Part shown: positions 8,455-17,551 of the stretch, piece by piece
Layout: each line of letters opens with the position of its first letter
Numbering within the stretch: position 1 is the first letter of the stretch
Origin: a bacterium
GTDB taxonomy: Bacteria > Bacillota > Clostridia > Lachnospirales > Lachnospiraceae
Assembly (NCBI GenBank): GCA_023667365.1
Contig: JAMPAG010000019.1
Location: 1-40,846, forward strand
DNA length: 40,846 nucleotides
Direction of reading: 5' to 3'
The notes under the pieces: model-generated
The model's input: only the letters and a program-made list of their open reading frames with translations
Database searches by the model: none
What the model was told of the DNA's origin: nothing
Made by a program: the position numbers and the translations under genes

Positions 8455-9145
8455 TTTGTCCATAATACGCGTTCGCACCATGTTTTCTGTAATAGTGCTT
8501 ATCCTGAAGTTCCTGCGGCGCAGGCTGCACGTCCGGATTGATCTGTTCCGCCCGCGCCGCCATCTTGGCAACTTCCTCTAAAACGACCGCGTTATGCACC
8601 GCCTCCACGGCGTCCTTGCCCCAGGCGAACGGTCCGTGATTTTTACACAGCACGGCGGGAACCGCCGTCACGTCCAGTCCTCTTTTCTGAAATTCTTTGA
8701 CGATCAACAGTCCGGTGTTCTTTTCGTATGCCTCGTCGATCTCCTCTTTTGTCAGCACGCGCAGACACGGAACCTCGCCGTAAATATAATCGGCATGCGT
8801 TGTCCCGTAACACGGGATGCTCCTGCCCGCCTGCGCCCAGCTCGTCGCCCAGGAGGAATGCGTATGTACGACGCCGCCGATCTCAGGAAACGCCCGATAC
8901 AACTCCGCATGCGTCGGCGTGTCGGAGGACGGATTGTAATTTCCCTCCACGCGCTCGCCGTCCAGATTCATCACGACCATGTCTTCCGGTTTCATCGTCT
9001 CGTAGGGAACGCCGCTCGGTTTGATGACAAACAGACCGCTCTCGCGGTCGATCTCGCTCACATTGCCCCAGGTAAACGTCACCAGTCCGTATTTCGGAAG
9101 CTCCATATTCGCCTCATATACTTTTTTCTTTAATTCTTCTAACAT
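8447..9145 (-). CDS. araD: L-ribulose-5-phosphate 4-epimerase
   Basis: 232 residues, full length for class II aldolase/AraD proteins. It converts L-ribulose 5-phosphate to D-xylulose 5-phosphate, the last step of L-arabinose catabolism, in the cytosol. Visible landmarks are the phosphate-binding GNVS and [21 protein letters not shown], the metal-binding histidines H94 and H96 in VVHTHSSWA, and the third in [10 protein letters not shown]. The C-terminal [13 protein letters not shown] is typical of AraD. The start is chosen at 9145 (GGAG upstream, [13 protein letters not shown] matches the family); the longer frame is not supported. It lies 103 bases after the kinase gene. No araA is in the window. 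Confidence 0.95.
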   Translation of the reverse strand: MLEELKKKVYEANMELPKYGLVTFTWGNVSEIDRESGLFVIKPSGVPYETMKPEDMVVMNLDGERVEGNYNPSSDTPTHAELYRAFPEIGGVVHTHSSWATSWAQAGRSIPCYGTTHADYIYGEVPCLRVLTKEEIDEAYEKNTGLLIVKEFQKRGLDVTAVPAVLCKNHGPFAWGKDAVEAVHNAVVLEEVAKMAARAEQINPDVQPAPQELQDKHYYRKHGANAYYGQSV

Positions 9146-9183
9146 ATCGACTCCGCTCCTTTTCCTGTTATCGCCTTTCGGAT

Positions 9184-9233
9184 AGGCGGTTGCGAAACGC
9201 ATCCTATAAGCTGTGCGATTGCGTTTCGCAATG
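9184..9233. repeat. REP-like hairpin motifs between kinase and araD genes
   Basis: GCGGTTGCGAAACGCATCC (from 9186) and GCGATTGCGTTTCGCAATG (from 9215) are two inversely oriented copies of the TTGCGAAACGCA hairpin also seen at 7936 and 8060. They fill most of the gap between the kinase stop and the araD ribosome binding site. Confidence 0.6.
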
Positions 9234-9248
9234 ACCTGTCATTGCCCC

Positions 9249-10847
9249 CTAGAAATTCTCCACCGCCGCGCGTTCCACGGGCAGCGCCTTCTTATACTTT
9301 TCAATAAACGCGTCGAAGCCCGCGACGTCTTTTGCATCCGGCTCCATCCTGACGCCCTTGTCGCCTGCGAATACTTTGTTGTTCAAATAATCATCCAGCG
9401 TTTCCGCATCCGATTTATTTAACATGTAGGAAGCTAACAGCGCCATGCCCCACGCGCCGCCCTCACCGGCTGTCTCCATCACGGAAACCGGCGTATTGAG
9501 CGCCGCCGCCGTGATCCGCTGCCCGACGCCGGGCGTCTTATACAGCCCGCCGTGTCCGAGCATACTGTCGATCTGCACGCCTTCTTCTTTTGTCAGAATA
9601 TCCATGCCGACCTTGATCGCGCCGAGCGCCGTATACAGGTGCACGCGCATGAAATTCGCAAGATTGAATTTCGCGTCCGGCGTGCGCACGAACAGCGGAC
9701 GTCCTTCCTCAAAGCCCGTAATCGTCTCCCCGGAAAAATAATTATACGCCATCAGTCCGCCGCAGTCCGCATCGCCTTTCAGCGCCTCGCGGTACAGCGT
9801 TCCGTACAGCTCGTTCCGATCCGGTTTACAGCCAAAGCAGGCAAGACTCTCCTCAAACAGGTTCACCCACGCGTTCAAATCGGACGTGCAGTTATTGCAA
9901 TGGACCATGCCGACCAGATTGCCGGTCGGCGTCGTCACAAGGTCGATCTCCTCATGCACCTTTTTTAAGTCTTTCTCCATCACGACCATCGTAAAGACGC
10001 TCGTTCCGGCGGAAATATTGCCTGTGCGCGGCGTGATGCTGTTCGTCGCCGTCATACCCGTTCCCGCGTCTCCCTCCGGCGGACATAACGGGATGCCCGC
10101 TTCCAGATTGCCGCTTACGTCTAACAGCTTCGCGCCTTCCTCGGTCAGCACACCGCCCCTATCGCCCGCGACCAGCACCTTCGGCATGATGTCGGCAAGC
10201 TTCCACGGGAATCCCTCTCCCGCAACCAGCTCGTCAAACTTGCGCATCATACCCGCGTCGTAATTTTTTGTCGCAAGGTCGATCGGGAACATGCCGGATG
10301 CCTCTCCGACGCCGAGCACCTTTTCACCCGTCAGTTTCCAGTGCACATAGCCGTCCAGCGTCGTCATGTAATCCACCTGCGGCACATGCGCTTCCTTATT
10401 TAAGATCGCCTGATACAGATGCGCGATGCTCCAGCGCTGCGGAATGTGGTACGCAAACGCTTCGGTCAGCTTTGCCGACGCTTCTTCTGTCATCGTATTT
10501 CTCCATGTGCGGAACGGCACAAGCAGTTCGCCGCTCTTGTCAAACGCCATATAGCCGTGCATCATGGCGGAAAACCCGATTGCGCCGACCTTCTTTAAGG
10601 TGACGCCGTATTGTTTTTTGACGTCCTCCGCCAGCTTTGTATAGCAGTCCTGCAGCCCCGTCCACACGTCGTCCAGGCTGTAGGTCCAGATCCCGTTCTC
10701 CAGACGGTTCTCCCACTCGTGATCGCCCTGCGCGATCGGCGCGTTGTCCTCCCCGACGAGCACCGCCTTAATGCGCGTGGAACCGAACTCAATGCCGAGC
10801 GCCGTCCTCGCCTCCTCGATTGCCTGTTTGTTTTTTTCCTGTCCCAT
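9249..10847 (-). CDS. FGGY-family carbohydrate kinase, ribulokinase role
   Basis: 532 residues with the two-domain FGGY sugar-kinase fold. The N-terminal nucleotide loop reads [16 protein letters not shown], a substrate-domain segment [11 protein letters not shown] follows, and the C-terminal phosphate loop is [16 protein letters not shown] with [16 protein letters not shown]. The start at 10847 is preceded by GGGAGG at good spacing. It is commonly labelled xylulokinase in Clostridia, but here it sits directly before araD and after an arabinofuranosidase, so L-ribulose is the likely substrate. It would supply L-ribulose 5-phosphate to AraD. Sequence alone does not separate ribulose from xylulose specificity, so no gene symbol is given. 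Confidence 0.85.
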   Translation of the reverse strand: MGQEKNKQAIEEARTALGIEFGSTRIKAVLVGEDNAPIAQGDHEWENRLENGIWTYSLDDVWTGLQDCYTKLAEDVKKQYGVTLKKVGAIGFSAMMHGYMAFDKSGELLVPFRTWRNTMTEEASAKLTEAFAYHIPQRWSIAHLYQAILNKEAHVPQVDYMTTLDGYVHWKLTGEKVLGVGEASGMFPIDLATKNYDAGMMRKFDELVAGEGFPWKLADIMPKVLVAGDRGGVLTEEGAKLLDVSGNLEAGIPLCPPEGDAGTGMTATNSITPRTGNISAGTSVFTMVVMEKDLKKVHEEIDLVTTPTGNLVGMVHCNNCTSDLNAWVNLFEESLACFGCKPDRNELYGTLYREALKGDADCGGLMAYNYFSGETITGFEEGRPLFVRTPDAKFNLANFMRVHLYTALGAIKVGMDILTKEEGVQIDSMLGHGGLYKTPGVGQRITAAALNTPVSVMETAGEGGAWGMALLASYMLNKSDAETLDDYLNNKVFAGDKGVRMEPDAKDVAGFDAFIEKYKKALPVERAAVENF

Positions 10848-10961
10848 ATTTTTACCTCCCCTTCTTTTTCCTCGAACTCCGCTTTCATTGTGCGATAAAA
10901 AACAAGTGTTATAAATCAACTGTTACGAAACAGTAAATTTTCCGGTGCCTCCGCACTCCCG

Positions 10962-11942
10962 TCACAGCACTTTGTTCCGATAATCAAACACCGGTCTCCC
11001 GTCCTTATCCCACGCTACTTTCATCAGCATGGCATGCCGGTTCGGATCGTAAAGCGGGTCGCCGACGATCTCGGCATAGGTGCGCGCATGATAGACGCAC
11101 ACATCCGTCCCGTCCTCCAATTTGGTAAAACAATTATGCCCCGGTCCGTAAAATCCTTTTTCCCGGTCCGAACGCAGCACGGGCTGACGTTCTTTTTTCC
11201 ATGCGCGCGGATCGAGCAGATCCTCCTCCTCGCCAATGCTCAACATTCCCATGCAGTAGCACTCGCCCGTGGCGCTCGCGGAATAGGTGACAAAAATACG
11301 CCCGTCCCGCTTCAAGACCGCAGGACCCTCGTTCACCCAGATGTCCACGCGCTCCCAGTCATAGTCCGGCGTTGTCAAAAGCACCTGCGCCGTCGCAAGC
11401 TTGGTCGGTGACTCCATCCGCGCAATATAGAGATTGGAGATCTGAATGCCGACACTGACCTTCTCCGCCCAGATATAATAATAGCTTCCCCCATTTTCAA
11501 AAACGGTCGCATCAAGAGAAAACGCCTCAAACGAATAAATATCGTCGTCCGCGCGCTGCATCTTGCCGCATTCTTTCCACGCGTCCCGCATCGGATCGTC
11601 CCCGCGGCATTCCAGCACATACGGGCGGATCTTCCAAATATCTTCCTCCTCGCCCGCCGCGAAATACAAATACCATTTACCGGACAGATAATGAAGCTCC
11701 GGCGCCCAGATATGCTTGCTCATCGGTCCCGACACATGCTTTGTCCAGACAACGGTTTCCGCCGCATCCGCAAGCGCCGAAAGACTGTCCGCTTTCCGCA
11801 GGATGATGCGGTCATAGGTCGGAACGGACGCCGTAAAATAGTAGCTTCCGTCCGTATGCCGGTACACATAGGGATCGGCGCGCTGCTCGATCCATGGCTG
11901 GTTGTATTCCGTAATTACACCGTTTCTCTCTCTTTCGCCCAT
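10962..11942 (-). CDS. GH43 exo-alpha-1,5-L-arabinofuranosidase (subfamily 26-like), cytosolic
   Basis: 326 residues, single-domain five-bladed propeller. The triad is D23 (EQRADPYVYRH), D144 (SLDATVF) and E205 (VNEGPAVL). The strings RADPYVYRHTDGSYYFTASV and GPMSKHIWAPELH closely resemble Streptomyces exo-1,5-arabinofuranosidases of subfamily 26. It would release arabinose from the ends of imported 1,5-arabino-oligosaccharides. No signal peptide is present. Two ATGs are adjacent; the second (11942) is better spaced from AGGAGG. It is the first gene of the GH43-kinase-araD transcript, with its own promoter, operator and a structured leader. Confidence 0.9.
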   Translation of the reverse strand: MGERERNGVITEYNQPWIEQRADPYVYRHTDGSYYFTASVPTYDRIILRKADSLSALADAAETVVWTKHVSGPMSKHIWAPELHYLSGKWYLYFAAGEEEDIWKIRPYVLECRGDDPMRDAWKECGKMQRADDDIYSFEAFSLDATVFENGGSYYYIWAEKVSVGIQISNLYIARMESPTKLATAQVLLTTPDYDWERVDIWVNEGPAVLKRDGRIFVTYSASATGECYCMGMLSIGEEEDLLDPRAWKKERQPVLRSDREKGFYGPGHNCFTKLEDGTDVCVYHARTYAEIVGDPLYDPNRHAMLMKVAWDKDGRPVFDYRNKVL

Positions 11943-11997
11943 CATGATCCTCCTAAGTTTTTTGAATTTATGATACTATATGCGCACTCCGCTTCTC

Positions 11998-12113
11998 GGG
12001 CAGAGACCCGAAAAATCTCTGATTTTTCGGGTTCGCTTCGCTCGTCAAATGCCCAAAGAAACATCTGCTCGAGCAAGCTCGGCATCTGTTTCTTCGGTCA
12101 CTTGACTCTGCCC
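11998..12113 (-). ncRNA. Structured 5' leader, three-way-junction fold candidate
   Basis: On the minus strand GGGCAGAG and CTCTGCCC close the element. Inside are a long imperfect hairpin (12044-12106, arms of about 31 bases starting GTCAAGTGACC and ending GGGCATTTGAC) and a perfect hairpin CCCGAAAAATC/GATTTTTCGGG (12007-12031). The predicted start of transcription from the TATAAT at 12123-12128 falls 2-4 bases before the closing stem. About 50 bases separate the element from the GH43 start codon. It matches no riboswitch class I recognise. It could be a regulatory leader or a small inserted repeat element. Confidence 0.5.
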
Positions 12114-12122
12114 TTTGCGGAC

Positions 12123-12162
12123 ATTATACCACACCTACACAAACTCTTGTACAGAATATACA
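12123..12162 (-). promoter_or_regulatory. Promoter -10 with overlapping palindromic operator for the GH43-kinase-araD unit
   Basis: Minus strand: TATAAT at 12128-12123. About 18 bases upstream lies TGTATATTCTGTACAA (12162-12147), covering the -35 position, where no good TTGACA exists. Extended by a base or two each side it is a palindrome with arms (C)ATGTA/TACAAG. It matches the operator at 7966-7984. A protein binding here would directly control promoter access or replace the missing -35 contact. Confidence 0.55.
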
Positions 12163-12217
12163 TGCCCGTCCACGGTATCCACCGCACATGAGCATCTGTA
12201 TTCTGTGGGAAATGTAA

Positions 12218-12267
12218 TACAAGAGAAAGCACTCCGGATCCCGGTCGTGTCCGTCATCCGGAGTGCT
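12218..12267 (-). terminator. Rho-independent terminator of the transport block
   Basis: Minus strand: AGCACTCCGGAT pairs with ATCCGGAGTGCT (12-bp perfect stem, 16-base loop), followed by TTTCTCTTGT. It is 47 bases after the LamG gene stop and separates the transport operon from the catabolic genes. Confidence 0.85.
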
Positions 12268-12313
12268 GCTCTCAGCTTGATTTGAACCTTGTTACAAAAT
12301 CACAAAATACCGA

Positions 12314-13903
12314 TTACTGAATGTCAACGAAGGAACCGTCAACCGTTAAGCAGAAGTACACATCGCCCGTTACCGCAATGCCGGTGTAGGTCTGCGTATG
12401 AACTGCTCCCGCTGCGGAGGTAACGACTGCTGTAACATCTGCCGTATCGCCGTTGTTCGTCACGGTCAGCTCAACCGTTGCGCCGTCCACATCATCAATG
12501 AACGTATCCCAGTTCCAGTCACACTCTGCGACAGCAATATTATCGTAACCGCCGCCCCAGCCGTAGTTATCTGCACGGACAACGCCGTACTCTGCATAAT
12601 CCGCATTGTCTTCCGCGGAATGACCGTCCGGTGTGCTCTGAAGGATGACAACGAAGTTATTCCAGTTGTTTAAGCCGCTGGACCAGTTCGTGAACGTCAT
12701 CGTTGCGGACTCGCCGTTCGGTACTGCTACAATGTCGGAGAACTCTGTCCAGAACGCACTCGAGCAGTCTTTTGCACCGACTACGGTACCGGTCGTCTCC
12801 ACATCACTGTGGTCTCTTGCTACCGGCTCTGCTTCCTCTTCCTCCTCCGCCGGAGCTTCCGGCGCTACGGACTCTACATTCGGATCGCCCAATGCATAGA
12901 GGGAAGCGACCTGTCCTGCGGAAAGCGCGGTGTCAAATACATACAGATCGTCGATAAAGCCCTTGAAGATCGTATCCCAGTAGTTGATACCAAAGTAAGA
13001 CTCAAAGGTAGAGCTGCCCGGCTGCATGATATTCGGAGCGAGCGTTGCATCCCATGTATAGCCTTCCCAGCCCATGGACGAACCGTTCGTATCAAAGCAT
13101 GCCTTGGAATCATAAGCAAGTTCGCCGTTTACATACCACTGTGCGCCGACCGTCGTGGAACCAAGCGGTCCGCTCTGTGCCTCGCCGGTGCAGACAACCG
13201 TTACCATCATCCATTCTTTCTTTCCGGTGATTGCCTCGTCCTCGCCCTTGAAAGCCCACATCCACGGCCAGCAGTCCGTGCCGTCCTGCGCGTCGCTCGC
13301 CTCGTTGCGGCTCCATACGACCGGGAATGCCTTAAAGCCTGGGAAATCTGTCTGTGTGATATTCATCCATGTTACGTTGTTGCCGGAATTATCCACTCTG
13401 CCGATGTTGTAACCGATCTGTAATGTCGGACCGTAATTAGAAAGTCTGTCCGCGTTCATCCAGAACGATACCGTATATGCGTCCGTATTCGTCGGCTCTA
13501 ACTTTAAGTCCAGACCGAACTTTCCGTCTACATACAGTGCGTTTCCGACCGGACCGTCCGCATACGCAAACGTTACATCCGTCGGGATAATGCCGTGGGT
13601 TGCGCCGTCATTGTCGCCCGGATTGTTTTCATCCTGGGTAACCGCTACATAGCTCTCGCCTGCGCCCTCATCAAATGTGATGTGTGCAAATGCGTCCGGC
13701 AATGCTTCCGGCGTCACTTCCGCCGGCGTCTCCGGCGTCGCATTATCCGCCGCATCATTGCCCGCGCCTGCATCGTCCGCCGGCGCTGATACGTCATCCT
13801 GCGTGTTGCTGTTGTCGCTGCTGTCATCCCCGCCGCCGCACGCAGAAAGCATGGTCGCCATCATCGCGGTGCTCAGAAGAATCGCCAATAATTTTTTCTT
13901 CAT
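12314..13903 (-). CDS. LamG-domain surface lipoprotein
   Basis: 529 residues. The signal peptide ends in a lipobox (MLSACGGGDD, Cys22), so it is anchored to the outer face of the membrane. An acidic Ser/Asn/Asp/Ala/Pro linker runs to about 65. A concanavalin-like LamG domain (about 70-340) begins AHITFDEG, includes NALYVDGK, AYTVSFWMNAD and AQWYVNGEL, and ends FIDDLYVFDTALSAGQVASLYA, a classic LamG end. An acidic linker (PAEEEEEAEP) leads to a second beta-rich domain (about 365-529) containing NWSSGLNNWNNFVV. It probably binds polymer at the cell surface and delivers it to the neighbouring transporter. It is last in the transport operon, 116 bases after the solute-binding lipoprotein. No catalytic residues are evident. 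Confidence 0.85.
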   Translation of the reverse strand: MKKKLLAILLSTAMMATMLSACGGGDDSSDNSNTQDDVSAPADDAGAGNDAADNATPETPAEVTPEALPDAFAHITFDEGAGESYVAVTQDENNPGDNDGATHGIIPTDVTFAYADGPVGNALYVDGKFGLDLKLEPTNTDAYTVSFWMNADRLSNYGPTLQIGYNIGRVDNSGNNVTWMNITQTDFPGFKAFPVVWSRNEASDAQDGTDCWPWMWAFKGEDEAITGKKEWMMVTVVCTGEAQSGPLGSTTVGAQWYVNGELAYDSKACFDTNGSSMGWEGYTWDATLAPNIMQPGSSTFESYFGINYWDTIFKGFIDDLYVFDTALSAGQVASLYALGDPNVESVAPEAPAEEEEEAEPVARDHSDVETTGTVVGAKDCSSAFWTEFSDIVAVPNGESATMTFTNWSSGLNNWNNFVVILQSTPDGHSAEDNADYAEYGVVRADNYGWGGGYDNIAVAECDWNWDTFIDDVDGATVELTVTNNGDTADVTAVVTSAAGAVHTQTYTGIAVTGDVYFCLTVDGSFVDIQ

Positions 13904-13951
13904 TCTTTTTTTTCCTCCCTTTGAATTTTATATAGAACTTCCCCTCAGGGG

Positions 13952-13982
13952 ACCGGACGCGGTCGTTCCCGCCGCATCCGGT
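13952..13982 (-). promoter_or_regulatory. Intercistronic hairpin after the solute-binding protein gene
   Basis: Minus strand: ACCGGATGCGG pairs with CCGCGTCCGGT (one G-U pair) around a 9-base loop. The stretch also repeats CCGGATGC. It lies between the binding-protein stop and the LamG gene with no U-run. Such stems often stabilise the upstream binding-protein message, and that is inferred here. Confidence 0.5.
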
Positions 13983-14019
13983 TCCCAGGCTGCATCCGGT
14001 TTCCTACCGTCCGCAGTTT

Positions 14020-15534
14020 TTATTGAGCGAAAGAATCTACCACTGCCTGATATTTCGCCAGATCCTCCTCGGATAAGACGTTGTAACCGTTCGGTCCGAA
14101 ATAAGAGATCATCGCCTCCGCGTGATAATAGTTCGCCTGCTCGGTCGCTTCCTCGACATAATCCGCCGCTTTCGCTTTTCCTGCATCGACCAGATCGTGG
14201 ATACCGATGCTGTTAAAGTACTGATCGCAGAAGTTCCAGTAGCCAGCTATATTGTACCAACCGTAAGGAACCGGTCTTGTCACGCTTGCAAAATAGTCAT
14301 CCCAGTACGGCTTGTGATCCGCATCCTGCGGGAACAGGGACTTGTAACCCTCCCAAACCCCCTCATCCAGCGTAATCGGCATCGGCATCTGCGCATTTTT
14401 CAACGGTACGCCGGATGCGTTTACGATGGAGGTATCGGAATAGATCGCAATTCTCTCCGTCCAGCCTTCGATGCCCCAGCCCATCCACTTTAAGAGCAGA
14501 TATGCCTCGTACGGGTACTTGCAGGAGGTGGATACGCCGCCCATATACATTGTGGAAATGACGTTATGCTCTTTCTCGTCCACCACGTTCGGCGTTACAT
14601 AAGGAACAATGTCCAGACCGAAGCGCTCCTGATAGCCTTCCTGACCCCACAGGTTCTGATAGGTCCAGAAGCCCTCGGAGAATACCGCAACGTGTCCGGT
14701 CTCTCCGAACCATGCGTCCCAGTTGCCCGTCCAGTCTTCCATTTCCTGCGTCTCCTGGGAAGGAGCCACATATCCGCCGAGCTTTAAGTCGGAGAATTCC
14801 TGCTCGCCGACCGCCCAGTAGGATAAGTCAAAATCGGTGCCGTCGTAACCGAACTCGCCTTTTAACGCTCTCTCCTCCGGGGAGCATGCCGCGATCCCGT
14901 AGAGGGAATCCAGTCTGTTGTAGAAACCAAGTCCGAAATACTTCATACCGCTTCCGGTATCGACCGTCGCGTCCTTGATGAGCTGGATCATTTCCGCCCA
15001 AGTCCAGTCCGTTCTCGGCATCTGCAGGTTCAGCGTGTTGATGACGTTCCGGTCAATGAAAATCCCGCTCGGCCAGTATACCATCGGCACCGCGTATCTC
15101 GCGTCGGTATCAAAACAGCCGATACCGTACTCCTTGATCGTCGCCATCAGGTTGTCATTTTCCGGATCGTTGTCAAAATACTCGGAAATGTCCAGCCAGT
15201 ACTGATTCGCCAGCGCCGTATCGGAATCCGTTCCCTCGAATACATCCGGGAAGTTTCCCGCCGCCGCCGCCGCGGATAAGTCCGTGCTCATATCCTCAAT
15301 CACACGCGTTTCCACCTTGATGTTCGGATACTTCTCCATAAACTTTTCCGCCAGCATGTTGATCGTCGTCTCGTCCTCGTAATGCCAGAACGTCAACGTG
15401 ATCTCGTCGGTCGTCACGCCGTTCTCGTCCACATTGCCGGACGGTCCGCCGCCCTTCTTACCGCCGCCGCAGCCCACAAGCGCCAAGATCAGCGACATCA
15501 TGAGCGCAGCTGTCAACAACATTTTCTTTTTCAT
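14020..15534 (-). CDS. ABC transporter sugar-binding lipoprotein
   Basis: 504 residues. The signal peptide ends in lipobox LALVGCGGG (Cys22), so it is lipid-anchored outside the membrane. The mature part begins ITLTFWHYEDETTINMLAEKF and continues KYPNIKVETRV, the usual opening of family 1 sugar-binding proteins. AAAAAGNFPDVF and many Trp/Tyr residues in the C-terminal lobe (WGQEGYQERFG, YWDDYF) suit carbohydrate stacking. AGGAGG precedes ATG 15534. It follows the permease gene by about 30 bases and would deliver ligand to the permease pair 15565-17551. Ligand inferred from context: arabino-oligosaccharide. Confidence 0.92.
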   Translation of the reverse strand: MKKKMLLTAALMMSLILALVGCGGGKKGGGPSGNVDENGVTTDEITLTFWHYEDETTINMLAEKFMEKYPNIKVETRVIEDMSTDLSAAAAAGNFPDVFEGTDSDTALANQYWLDISEYFDNDPENDNLMATIKEYGIGCFDTDARYAVPMVYWPSGIFIDRNVINTLNLQMPRTDWTWAEMIQLIKDATVDTGSGMKYFGLGFYNRLDSLYGIAACSPEERALKGEFGYDGTDFDLSYWAVGEQEFSDLKLGGYVAPSQETQEMEDWTGNWDAWFGETGHVAVFSEGFWTYQNLWGQEGYQERFGLDIVPYVTPNVVDEKEHNVISTMYMGGVSTSCKYPYEAYLLLKWMGWGIEGWTERIAIYSDTSIVNASGVPLKNAQMPMPITLDEGVWEGYKSLFPQDADHKPYWDDYFASVTRPVPYGWYNIAGYWNFCDQYFNSIGIHDLVDAGKAKAADYVEEATEQANYYHAEAMISYFGPNGYNVLSEEDLAKYQAVVDSFAQ

Positions 15535-15564
15535 CTTTTTCCTCCTTTATCTTTTTTTGTTTCT

Positions 15565-16572
15565 TTATTCGCCTGTTATACCGGCCCTGTCGATACTCTC
15601 AACAAAGTGCCGTTGTAACACAAGATAAGTGATCAAGAGCGGCAGGATGGAAAGTGCCGTCGCCGCCATCTTGACGGATTCGTTCAGGCTCGTCGCCATA
15701 TCGCCCACACTCGCCCTCGTCGAGAATGTGGATTCGAAATCCTTAAGCTGAATCACCAGATTCGTCCAGTTGCTCTTGGTCGTTAAGCCCTGTACATACA
15801 ACTCCGTCAGGTACGACTCATTCCAGTACCATACGAATGAGAACAGCACGACCGTGATGATCGCAGGCACCGCGGACGGGATCGCAATCTTGAAAAAGGA
15901 CTTAAAATGCCCCGCACCGTCAATCGACGCCGCCTCCATCAATACTTTCGGCACCTGCCGGAAGAATTGATAAAAGATCAGGATAAAGATCGGCGCGTTT
16001 AACCCGTTCCCGAATATCGCAGGCAGCAGGAAGGTCCACAGCGTTCCCAAAATCCCCATATTGTTGTAGAGCACATAGGTCGGGATCATCGTGACCTGGC
16101 TCGGCAGAATATAGGAAAAGATCAAAATTCCCATCATGATCTTTTTACCTTTGAAATCATACCGCGCAAAGCCGTAACCGATAAACATGCAGATAAACAC
16201 ATTGCAGAGCGTCGGCAGTCCGGCGATGATAATTCCCTTCAGGAACGTGCTCCAAAAGTTCATGGACTTTGCCGCGTCAATATAATTCTGCATATAGAGC
16301 GTGCTCGGCAGCCATTTGACCGACGTATCGAGCAGGTCGTCGCGGTTCATGAAGCTGGTGCTGAACATATAGAGCATCGGGTAAAGGTATACAAAACCGA
16401 TACAGATGAGCAAACCGTACACCACGATCTGCTTTCCTGCGCCCTGTTTTTCCTTCGTTCCAAAGATAAAGCGGTGCAGCTTCTCTTTCGTGAATTTCTT
16501 CTTAATAGTCTCCAGAGCCGTCGTAGGTTCTGTATTTGCGCTTTTTCCTTGCTTTTTCGAGCTTCTTGACAT
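15565..16572 (-). CDS. Carbohydrate ABC transporter permease, MalG/AraQ type
   Basis: 335 residues. A long polar N terminus (about 1-47) precedes six predicted transmembrane helices. The EAA loop that docks the ATPase reads LMEAASIDGAGHFKSFFKIAIPSAVPAI, and the C terminus HFVESIDRAGITGE is typical of MalG-like subunits, which often end near GxxKG/GITGE. Its start overlaps the end of the partner permease gene by 71 bases, implying coupled translation. AGGAGGGG lies upstream of ATG 16572. It is the second membrane subunit of transporter pair B; no ATPase is encoded nearby. Confidence 0.92.
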   Translation of the reverse strand: MSRSSKKQGKSANTEPTTALETIKKKFTKEKLHRFIFGTKEKQGAGKQIVVYGLLICIGFVYLYPMLYMFSTSFMNRDDLLDTSVKWLPSTLYMQNYIDAAKSMNFWSTFLKGIIIAGLPTLCNVFICMFIGYGFARYDFKGKKIMMGILIFSYILPSQVTMIPTYVLYNNMGILGTLWTFLLPAIFGNGLNAPIFILIFYQFFRQVPKVLMEAASIDGAGHFKSFFKIAIPSAVPAIITVVLFSFVWYWNESYLTELYVQGLTTKSNWTNLVIQLKDFESTFSTRASVGDMATSLNESVKMAATALSILPLLITYLVLQRHFVESIDRAGITGE

Positions 16573-17551
16573 TTCGCTTTCCCCTCCTCTCTATCCGTTT
16601 CTCCATGCGGAGTTCCTTCTTCTTTGCCCTCTTGACTCTCTTGATCTGCCTGTCGTAAGCGTCCTTCTTCGAACCGAGCAGCAGGAAGAACAGAAGCACG
16701 ATCAGGGTAATGACGACCGCATACATCCATGCCATCGCCGAAGCGTATCCGTACCCCTTCTCTTTCGTTCCCGAGAACATTGCCGACTCGATCATCGTAA
16801 TCAGGCTGTTCTGCTCGTTGCTCGATAAAAAGATGACCGTGTAAACCGCATTTAAGAGGATCATCGGCTTGATCGTCGGCAGCGTGATCTTCCAGAAACA
16901 CTCCCAGTTCGAACCGCCGTCGATCTTCGCCGCCTCGTACAGCGCGGGATCGAGCTTCTGCAGCGCCGAGAGGAAGATTAAGATCTGCACGCCGGAATAC
17001 CAGAGCGTCATGATCATATTACTGAAAATCTCTCCGACCGACTCCGCCGCCGAATGCGACAGGAACGTGTCAAACGCATTGACGATCGCCTGCACGTTCA
17101 TGCTGGGGATCGTTGCCGCACCCTCACTCACCAGCATGTTCATGACCGGTCCGCTCACGATGATGACCGGCAAAAAGAAGATCAGCCGGAAAAATCCGCG
17201 GCACCGTATCTTGCCGTTCAGCATCATGGCAATCATCAGCGCGAACACGACGATGACCGGAACCTGCACGATCGTCTGCCATATGTATGTGACGAGCTGC
17301 TGCGGGAACTCCGGATTTTCCATCCAGATCTGCGTAAAATTCTGCGTCGCCACATAATTAAATACCGTGCCAAGCGGGGTGATGCGGATGTTAAACCACA
17401 TATAATAGAACGACTGTCCGAGTGGTATCAGCAAAAAGAGCAGCACGCCGATAATCCACGGTGCGACGAACAGATAGCCCATCCTCGCCTCTCTCTTTTC
17501 AAGCTTTCCAAGCTTGATTTTGGGTTTCTTCTGCTTTTTCTCTTTACTCAT
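16502..17551 (-). CDS. Carbohydrate ABC transporter permease, MalF/UgpA type
   Basis: 349 residues. Six predicted helices begin with RMGYLFVAPWIIGVLLFLL. The EAA loop is LYEAAKIDGGSNWECFWKITLPTIKPM. Unusual: after the last helix it carries a strongly basic cytoplasmic tail of about 55 residues (KKDAYDRQIKRVKRAKKKEL and on to KARKKRKYRTYDG), and the last 24 codons overlap the next permease gene in another frame. The ATG at 17551 directly follows the TAA of the DUF5696 gene, so translation is probably coupled. Partner of 15565-16572. Confidence 0.92.
   Translation of the reverse strand: MSKEKKQKKPKIKLGKLEKREARMGYLFVAPWIIGVLLFLLIPLGQSFYYMWFNIRITPLGTVFNYVATQNFTQIWMENPEFPQQLVTYIWQTIVQVPVIVVFALMIAMMLNGKIRCRGFFRLIFFLPVIIVSGPVMNMLVSEGAATIPSMNVQAIVNAFDTFLSHSAAESVGEIFSNMIMTLWYSGVQILIFLSALQKLDPALYEAAKIDGGSNWECFWKITLPTIKPMILLNAVYTVIFLSSNEQNSLITMIESAMFSGTKEKGYGYASAMAWMYAVVITLIVLLFFLLLGSKKDAYDRQIKRVKRAKKKELRMEKRIERRGKRNVKKLEKARKKRKYRTYDGSGDY

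Larger units (their letters stand above)
11943..12313. other. Intergenic region between LamG and GH43 genes
   Basis: 371 bases with four recognisable parts in minus-strand order: the terminator of the LamG gene (12218-12267), a palindromic operator (12147-12162), a promoter -10 box (12123-12128) and a structured leader (11998-12113). An A/T-rich tail then carries AGGAGG for the GH43 gene. No gene is seen. Confidence 0.75.

Noticed and set aside
11998..12113. Rho-independent terminator
   Set aside because: The stems are strong, but no U-run follows the closing arm and the GH43 gene lies directly downstream.
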